64,000 bases of DNA from Siphonodentalium dalli (lineage: Eukaryota; Mollusca; Scaphopoda; Gadilida; Siphonodentaliidae). Both the position numbers and the translations under genes were made by a program. The number at the start of each line of letters is the position of its first letter. The first letter of the stretch is position 1. The notes below the pieces were generated by a model. The model did not search any database, was not told where the DNA came from, and saw only the letters and a list, made by a program, of their open reading frames with translations. Shown here piece by piece: positions 57,800-64,000 of the stretch. The stretch covers positions 61,255,627 through 61,319,626 of the forward strand of contig CP136061.1 in assembly GCA_032622095.1 (NCBI GenBank), read 5' to 3'.

Positions 57800-57955
57800 A
57801 TTGTCAGACGATTGGGACCTCGGACAATTGGGACCTTGGACGATTGGGACCTCAGACGTTTGGACCTTGGACGATTGGGACCTTGGACGATTGGGACCTT
57901 GAGTCAGGACGATTGGGACCTTGAGTCAGGACGATTGGGACCTTGCGTAATTGCT
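57800..57955 (+). repeat. Minisatellite, CGATTGGGACCTTGGA units
   Basis: About 9-10 units of 15-16 bp, two of them expanded by GAGTCAGGA, ending in CCTTGCGTAATTGC. Its translation (DDWDLGRLGP) is a by-product. Confidence 0.92.
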
Positions 57956-58411
57956 TTTTCATATAGTACCGTACAAATATATTACTATTAGTTTAAAATC
58001 AATTTTATTTGTGTGATGGAATTAATAAATATAATAATTATATAATGAAAATCAATAATAACGATGATATTTGACTGTAACTGTAACCCTTCCTGTCGAG
58101 GTCGAACTTCGACACCACAGAAAATGCACTCAACGTTTTTACAGAGCTTCGGTGACACAAACACATGCCTAATACCTCCTCATTCGAACTCGTTGATCAC
58201 TGTTAAGTAGGTGACGATTAATCAGCGGTAAACCCATTTGACAATAACAACACAGCCGGCACCTACTTTTAAGTAGGCCGCCGTTAAGTAAACATTGATA
58301 AACTGTACTCACTGTGAGTCTGTTCAATACTTACTAACACTAACCCAATGTAATAATTATTTAATAGGAATATAAAGTATATACACAATAAATATAATCA
58401 CTTGAATAAGG
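57956..58411. other. AT-rich spacer between mirror minisatellites
   Basis: It contains GTTAAGTAGGTGACGATTAA/TTTTAAGTAGGCCGCCGTTAA-type duplicated words at about 58202 and 58269. No gene. Confidence 0.4.
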
Positions 58412-58562
58412 CATTACGCAAGGTCCCAATCGTCCTGACTCAAGGTCCCAATCGTCCAAGGTCCCAATCGTCCAAGGTCCCATCGTCCCGAGGTCCCAAT
58501 CGTCCCAAGGTCCCATCGTCCAACTTAAGGTCCCAATCGTCCAAGGTCCCAATCGTCTGGAT
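58412..58562 (-). repeat. Mirror-image minisatellite of 57800-57955
   Basis: It starts GCATTACGCAAGGTCCCAAT and repeats AAGGTCCCAATCGTCC about nine times. It is the inverse of the first array including its unique edge, separated by about 460 bp. Confidence 0.92.
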
Positions 58563-58569
58563 ACCTCGG

Positions 58570-59400
58570 GGGGCCTGCCCTGAGGAAATCTTTTAATATT
58601 GCATTCAAAAATGACGCGTTTTACTTGGTTTCCTGATATATATACATGCATATAGAAATTAAAAATTGGAATAATTCCAAAAATTAAGGGAAACTTATGG
58701 TGGGTGGGGAAAAAAGATGTTGACGACTCGCCGAACTGAGTTCAAATGAATGCAGTGAGACAAACAGGAAGTAAACGTAAATAGAAAGCATGGAACGTAG
58801 CCAATCAAATATCTTGTTACTATATTACACAAGAGGTCAAGTGACAATTAAGCGCTTCAATGAATTACATATGACGAAACAAATTTACACTTGAAGTAAA
58901 GGCAAATAAGTCGTTCTCTGGGAAGATTAATTCTTTTAATATATTTTACAAACATAATAAAAGTTACCAATCTTCCCAATGGAGAACTCTTAATAGAATT
59001 AATAGATTTTATATATTTATTTGCCTGTAAATATTGGGGAGCGTAACTACTAGCTCCCCAATATAATTATATACATTATACATATGATTATAATAACATT
59101 TGACAAATTCTCAATCATATTGATACTATTATATTTTAGTTAATTGAATTATCAAGAGTCAAGATAATATCAAGATTCAAAATGGGAGAATACAAATTAT
59201 ACAATAGAAGAAAATTCGAAAAGTATGACATGTACATGTATACCATTCAACTGATCTATATAATAGATTAAATTTTTGGCTAAACAAGCCAAACCGAAGG
59301 TCAGCCAAAAATAAGAGAAGAGAAGTCTTAATTGTATACATACTAGTACAGTATGCCCACCAGGCCTCAAATTACAGTCCCTCCATGGTTATTTATAAAC
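58570..59400. other. AT-rich non-coding
   Basis: A local inverted pair TTGGGGAGCGTAACTACTAG then CTCCCCAA lies at about 59034-59061. Nothing else recognised. Confidence 0.4.
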
Positions 59401-59429
59401 ATGCGTGTGTCTCGGTTAAGCTCAGTTAT

Positions 59430-61245
59430 TAGCTCAACTTTACTTTGTAAAGTTTGAGCTATTGCCATGGCTTGGTATCCGTCGTGCGTTTGTGTGTGTG
59501 TGAGAGGGTGTGCGCGTGTGTGTGTGGATGAGCGTGTATGGATGTATTGGTGTGTGTGTGTGTGATTCGTCAACAAATTCCTTTAGCACGGGCTACAGTT
59601 CGTACCTTTGGTCCGATTATTATGAAACTTGTCATGGATGTTGACATTGACATGTAGATGGGAACGAGTCATTTTGGGGTAATTCTGAAGAAAAACATGG
59701 CCACCGGTGGCCATCTTGGATTTCAAAATTCAATCCATTAGCACGGGCTACAGGCCGTACTGTTCGTCTTATTGTCATGAAATTTGACATGGATGTTAAT
59801 ATTGACATGTAGATGGGAACGAGTAATTTTGTGGTCATTCGGCCAAAAAACATGGCTGCCAGCAGCCATCTTGGATTTTACTCTTTGTATGACTAAATTC
59901 TTTAGCACGGGCTACAGGTCGTACCTTTAGTCTGATCATCATAAAATTTGTCATGGATGTTAACAATGACATGTAGATGGGAACGAGTCATTTTGGGGTC
60001 ATTCGGCCGAAAAACATGGCTGCCAGCAGCCATCTTGGATTTTACTCTTTGTATGACTAAATCCTTTAGCATGGGCTACAGGTCATACCTTTAGTCTGAT
60101 CATCATGAAATTTGTCATGGCTGTTGAAATTGGAATGTAGATGGGAACGAGTCATTTTGGGGTCATTAGGACAAAAAACATGGCCTCCAGCGGCCATCTT
60201 TGATTTCAAAATTCAATTCATTAGCACGGGCTACAGGTCGTACTGTTCGTCTGATCATCATGAAATTTGTCATGGATGTTAATATTGACATGTAGATGGG
60301 AATGATTAATTTTGGGGTCATTCGGCCAAAAAACATGGCCGCTGGTGGCCATCTTAGATTTTACTCCTTGCATGACTAAATCCTTTAGCACGGGCTACAG
60401 GTCGTACCTTTGGTCAGATCATCATGAAATTTGTCATGAATGTTAACAATGACATCTAAATGGGAACGAGTCATTTTGGGGCCATTTGGCCAAAAAACAT
60501 GGCCGCCAGCAGCCATCTTGGATTCTACTCTTTGTTTGACTAAATCCTTTAGCACGGGCTACAGGTCTTACCTTTAGTCTGATCATCATAAAATTTGTCA
60601 TGGCTGTTGAAATTGGAATGTAGATGGGAACGAGTCATTTTGGGGTCATTCAGAAAAAAAACATGGCCGCCAGCAGCCATCTTGGATTTCAAAATTCAAT
60701 CCATTAGCACGGGCTACAGGTCGTACTGTTCATCTGATCATCATGACATTTGTCGTGGGTGTTAATATTGACTTGTAGATGGGAACAAGTAATTTTGGGG
60801 TCGTTCGGCCAAAAAACATGGCCGCTGGCAGCCATCTTAGATTTTACTCTTTTTATGACTAAATCCTTTAGCACGGGCTACAGGTCGTACCTTTAGTCTG
60901 ATCATCATAAAATTTGTCATAGCTGTTGAAATTGACATGTAGATGGGAACGAGTCATTTTGGGGTTATTCGGCATTAAAACATGGCTGCCAGCGGCCATT
61001 TTGGATTCTACTCTTTGCATGACTAAAGCTATCAAATGTTTTTGAAATGTTGGAAAACATAGCTGCCAGCAACCATCTTAGATTTTACTTTTATATGCAT
61101 TATATATATATCTTTTCATGTTGATAAACTAGTATTAGACAATCAACTTTCCACATTCCTAATCACTCCATCGACAGTAACACATTAAATTATTCCCTTT
61201 CCAAGTTGATCTACAGTGTCATTGACACTTTCATTATATACAATG
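59430..61245 (-). mobile_element. Family-A satellite-bearing element, long copy 1
   Basis: Left terminus TTAGCTCAACTTTACTTTGT then AAAGTTTGAGCT (hairpin), TTGCCATGGCTTGGTATCCG, a long GT-rich microsatellite to about 59565, GATTCGTCAACAAATTC, the core array, and the 3' flank block TTTCCACATTCCTAATCACT ... CCAAGTTGATCTACAGTGTC ending near 61240. The outer words AGCTCAACTT and AAGTTGATCT are inverted, an approximately 10-bp TIR. This fits a HINE/'pearl'-like non-autonomous element. It encodes nothing. Confidence 0.8.
59570..61120 (-). repeat. Family-A core array, 155/164-bp monomers
   Basis: GGGCTACAG landmarks at 59591, 59746, 59910, 60073, 60229, 60393, 60557, 60712 and 60876 are spaced 155, 164, 163, 156, 164, 164, 155 and 164 bp. 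Short monomers follow 'TTCAAAATTCAATYCATTAG' joints and long ones 'TTTTACTCTTTGYATGACTA' joints. This gives a partly regular higher-order pattern. Confidence 0.93.
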
Positions 61246-61249
61246 TGGC

Positions 61250-62110
61250 AAGACCTAGATATAGACTAAATTCTTCTGATAGTATTAGCAATAATACCAT
61301 TTCGCCGAGAATATGTACTTGGTGTGACAAAGGCATATACATTGAATACATGTATGTGTTATATGTATTGATATAGGTAATTTCTGAAATATATTTCAGT
61401 TGTGAACGTTAAAATTGTATTTCTTGGTTACTCATGCGATAAAGTTATTCTCAAACACAGTAGGCTCAATTCCGCTATGTATTAACAATTTCTAAATTCT
61501 CTACTCTATACAAATAATTACACACTACTAATTGTAGACTCGAAGTGACAGAAATATGCTCAATATAACTTCAATAACATTCCGAGTAACATTTAGGAAA
61601 GTATGTTAACCATAATTTCTGGTTAGCACTAATGTGTACAAGTAACAATTTTTTATCATTCTGAGCATTGCATATTACACTTAATATCTGACCGACATTA
61701 TTATTATTATGTAGATCGACATTGTACATATAAAATGCTAATATTGATCGATTGGCTACAACCTGATGCTAAATATATAAGTATCAAGATACTGTATACA
61801 TATTCTCATTTAAAATACCAACAGAAACAGTTGTAAATGCAGTAAAATATGATTTTTTGTGTATCAATTAAAATATAACCTTCATTTGGGGTATCAATTG
61901 GATTAAAAATTGAATCCAGTCCCAATACTGTGACATAAGAGCACAAGTCAAATAGGCATGGATACATCTCGCCGATCAAAATTTGTCTTCAAAGAAAGCT
62001 GAAACTATTAGGCATTGACACTGTCTTATGTCCCACGTGTAGGAGCATGCTCACACTCACAGCAACATAATTATATGGGTCAAACGAATCAATCATACAT
62101 CCATATTTAA
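61250..62110. other. AT-rich non-coding
   Basis: Nothing recognised on either strand. Confidence 0.4.
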
Positions 62111-62114
62111 AAGA

Positions 62115-62530
62115 TGTTGACGACTTAAGTGAAATAAGGAATCTCTTATTGCGCTTAAGCACAAAAAGAAGTTTTCTTATTGCGCTTAAGCGAAATAAGG
62201 AATATTCTTATTGCGCTTAATTGCAATAAGAGCTAATTATTGCACTTAAGCGCAATAAGGAATCCCTTATAGCGCTTAAGCGCAATAGGGGAAGATCTAA
62301 TTGCACTTAAGCGCAATAAGAATATTAAGCGCAATAAGGAATATCTTATTGCGATTAAGCACTATAAGGAATATCTTATTGCGCTTCAGCGCTATTAGGA
62401 ATCTCTTGTTGCGCTTAAGTGAAATAAGGAATCTCTTATTGCGCTTACTTAAGCACAATAAGAAGTTTTCTTATTGCGCTTAAGGAATATCTTATTGAGA
62501 TTAAGCGCAATTAGATCTTCCCTTATTGCG
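62115..62530. repeat. Tandem array of TTATTGCGCTTAAGCGCAATAAGGAA palindromes
   Basis: About 13 units of roughly 28-34 bp, each built on GCGCTTAAGCGC with TTATT/AATAA arms and a GGAATCTC or GGAATATC spacer. Several units have a mutated half (GCACTTAAGCG, GCGCTTCAGCG). The array joins directly to family-A core sequence at about 62528 (GCGCCAGCAGCC). Confidence 0.92.
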
Positions 62531-63462
62531 CCAGCAGCCAACTTGGATTTTACTCTTTGCATGACTAAATCCTTTGGCACAGGCTACAGGTCATACCTTT
62601 GGTCTGATCTTTATGAAATTTGTCATGAATGTTGACATTGACATGTAGATGGGAACGAGTCATTTTGGGGTCATTTGGCAAAAAAACATTGCCGCCAGTG
62701 GCCATCTTGGATTTCAAAATTCAATCCATTGGCGCGGGCTACAGGTCGTAGCTTTGGTCAGATCTTCATGAAATTTGTCATGGATGTTAACAATGACATG
62801 TAGATGATAATGAGTCGTTTTTGGGTTAGTCGGCTAAAAAACATGGCCACCAGCAGCCATCTTGGATTTTACCCTTTGCATTGCTAAATCCTTTGGCACA
62901 GGCTACAGGTCGTACCTTTGATCAGATAATTATTAGATTCGTCATGGCTGTTGACATGTAGATGGGAACAATTCATTTTGGGGTCATTCGGCAAAAAAAC
63001 ATGGCTGCCAGCAGCCATCTTGGATTTTACTCTTTACATGACTAAATCCTTTGGCGCAGGCTACAGGTCGTAGCTTTGGTCTGATCATCATGATATTTGT
63101 CATGGATGTTGATATTGACATGTACTAGTAGATTGGAACGAGTCATCCAAAAAACATGGCCACCAGCAGCCATTTTGGATTTTACTCTTTGTATAACTAA
63201 ATCCTTTGGCACGGGCTACATGTCCTACCTTTGGTCGGATCATTATGAAATTTGTAATGGCTGTTGACATTGACATGTAGATTGGAACGAATCTTTTTCT
63301 GGTTATTCGGCAAAAAAACATGGCTGCCAGTGGCCATCTTGGATTTTACTCTTTCCATATAAACTAGGCCTTTCAACTTTCCACATTCCTAATCACTCCA
63401 TTGACTGTAACACATGATTTTTTTCCCTTTCCAAGTTGAGCTACAGTGTCATTGACACATTC
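62525..63462 (-). mobile_element. Family-A satellite-bearing element, copy 2
   Basis: About five core monomers run to about 63360, then the flank block CAACTTTCCACATTCCTAAT, CACTCCATTGACTGTAACAC, TTTCCAAGTTGAGCTACAGT and GTCATTGACACATTCATT. The left terminal hairpin is missing. The core begins abruptly after the CTTAAG array. Confidence 0.85.
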
Positions 63463-63590
63463 ATTCTTTATGGGGGAGACTCCAATGTTTAAAATATGTT
63501 TTTTTTTAGATTTTACAAATTTCCAAAATGGTTTGTTGTTTTTAGATTTCAGACTTTTCTCCATTTTTTGACTGATGAAATTCCACTCTG
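63463..63590 (-). pseudogene. LINE ORF2 linker fragment interrupted by family-A element
   Basis: The minus strand reads MEKSLKSKNNKPFWKFVKSK then KKHILNIGVSPIKN. The pattern 'FW-x-(F/Y)(V/I)KSK(R/K)...(N/T)GVSPLK' is the conserved linker between endonuclease and reverse transcriptase in jockey/CR1-like ORF2. The frame then runs into the family-A flank block, where the LINE similarity stops. The break is therefore at about 63462. Confidence 0.6.
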
Positions 63591-63689
63591 CATGTTTTAT
63601 TTCTACTTGACCTGGTACCCTGTCCTGGGACCCAGGTCAACTACAAAATAACTGTTAAAGTTCTTGTCACATTCATATCTTAATATCTG

Positions 63690-63884
63690 GGAAAGTTGCC
63701 AGTTACTTGCCGATGGCCGGTGGTTTGCCGCACATGGTCGACGAGTTTATCAGCCATTGAAATCACTGTTAGATTAGCCGTAAGTGTGCGGATTTCCTCC
63801 ACCATTAAAATTGGCAATGTCGTGATATGGCCTTAGTGGCTAAAGCGACATAAAACCCCAATCAATCAATCAATCAATCATATC
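63690..63884 (+). mobile_element. SINE or LINE 3' tail ending in (AATC)n
   Basis: GATGGCCGGTGGTTTGCC, GTGTGCGGATTTCCTCCACC, ATTGGCAATGTCGTGATATG and GCCTTAGTGGCTAAAGCGAC are followed by ATAAAACCCC and five AATC units at about 63860-63881. This type of 3' end with an AATC tail is familiar from short interspersed elements of marine invertebrates. No clear tRNA-derived head was found. Confidence 0.55.
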
Positions 63885-63904
63885 TTAATATATATTCATA
63901 TATT

Positions 63905-64000
63905 ATTAGCTCAACTTTACTTTGTAAAGTTTGAGCTACATGTATTGCCATGGCTTGGTATCCGTCGTCCGTTTGTGTGTGCGTGTAAAGGTGCGTGCGT
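63905..64000 (-). mobile_element. Start of a third large family-A element, cut by window edge
   Basis: TTAGCTCAACTTTACTTTGT then AAAGTTTGAGCT, ATTGCCATGGCTTGGTATCC and the beginning of a GT-rich microsatellite match the left terminus at 59430. Confidence 0.9.

Noticed and set aside
57651-57990. DDWDLGRLGP repeat protein
   Set aside because: It is open in three overlapping frames only because the 15-16-bp minisatellite lacks stops; there is a mirror copy without coding sense.
62115-62530. CRISPR-like array from regularly spaced palindromes
   Set aside because: Spacers are not unique, units are near-identical tandem repeats, and the context is eukaryotic.

Overview
The window is AT-rich, non-coding, repeat-dominated DNA from a eukaryote, most likely a marine invertebrate and plausibly a mollusc or other lophotrochozoan. 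Three things suggest this: many non-LTR retrotransposon (LINE) fragments, several short tandem-repeat-bearing elements with microsatellite ends that resemble the 'pearl'/HINE elements known from bivalves, and very many MITE-like and foldback elements. The lineage call is inference. There are no operons, no rRNA genes and no CRISPR array, and I could not recognise a convincing tRNA gene.

Layout. 0-2.5 kb: a decayed LINE ORF1, a truncated LINE 3' end and a 46-bp tandem repeat. 2.3-8.7 kb: two candidate host exons on + with consensus splice sites and compatible phases; the intron between them holds a 2.8-kb satellite-bearing element (family B), LINE pieces and a minisatellite. About 9.0-9.3 kb: a candidate exon on -. 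10.2-12.7 kb: a large foldback element. 12.8-18.85 kb: a segment present in three tandem copies, each altered by a different insertion, so that one copy serves as the empty site for another. 19-25 kb: duplicated fragments, an inverted second copy of family B, a 1.1-kb element with terminal inverted repeats (TIRs) and a zinc-finger fossil. 25-39 kb: TTAA-flanked MITEs, hairpin elements, inverted satellite arrays (family A), a block of duplicated segments with long poly-C runs and clusters of a CTTAAG-centred palindrome. About 38.9-39.1 kb: the best open candidate coding exon, cysteine-rich, on -. 39.7-41.4 kb: the C-terminal part of a LINE ORF2 split by a 0.94-kb element full of CGCAAC repeats. 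41.8-52.2 kb: more TIR elements, satellite families A, C and D and tandem TTAA-bounded repeats. 52.3-55.0 kb: a 2.7-kb element with long inverted arms enclosing a family-A array. 56.8-58.6 kb: a MITE inside a MITE, then two mirror-image minisatellites. 59.4-64 kb: two large family-A arrays with a palindromic CTTAAG tandem array between them, a LINE fragment broken by one array, a SINE/LINE tail and the start of a third family-A element at the window edge.

Function. No complete gene can be supported. The coding signals are three candidate host exons, one weaker exon candidate, one zinc-finger relic and LINE remains. What stands out is the structure of the mobile DNA: dimeric satellites inside elements with hairpin or CTAG ends, TTAA-specific elements landing in the centre of a repeated CTTAAG palindrome, and nested insertions that can be read against empty sites in the same window.
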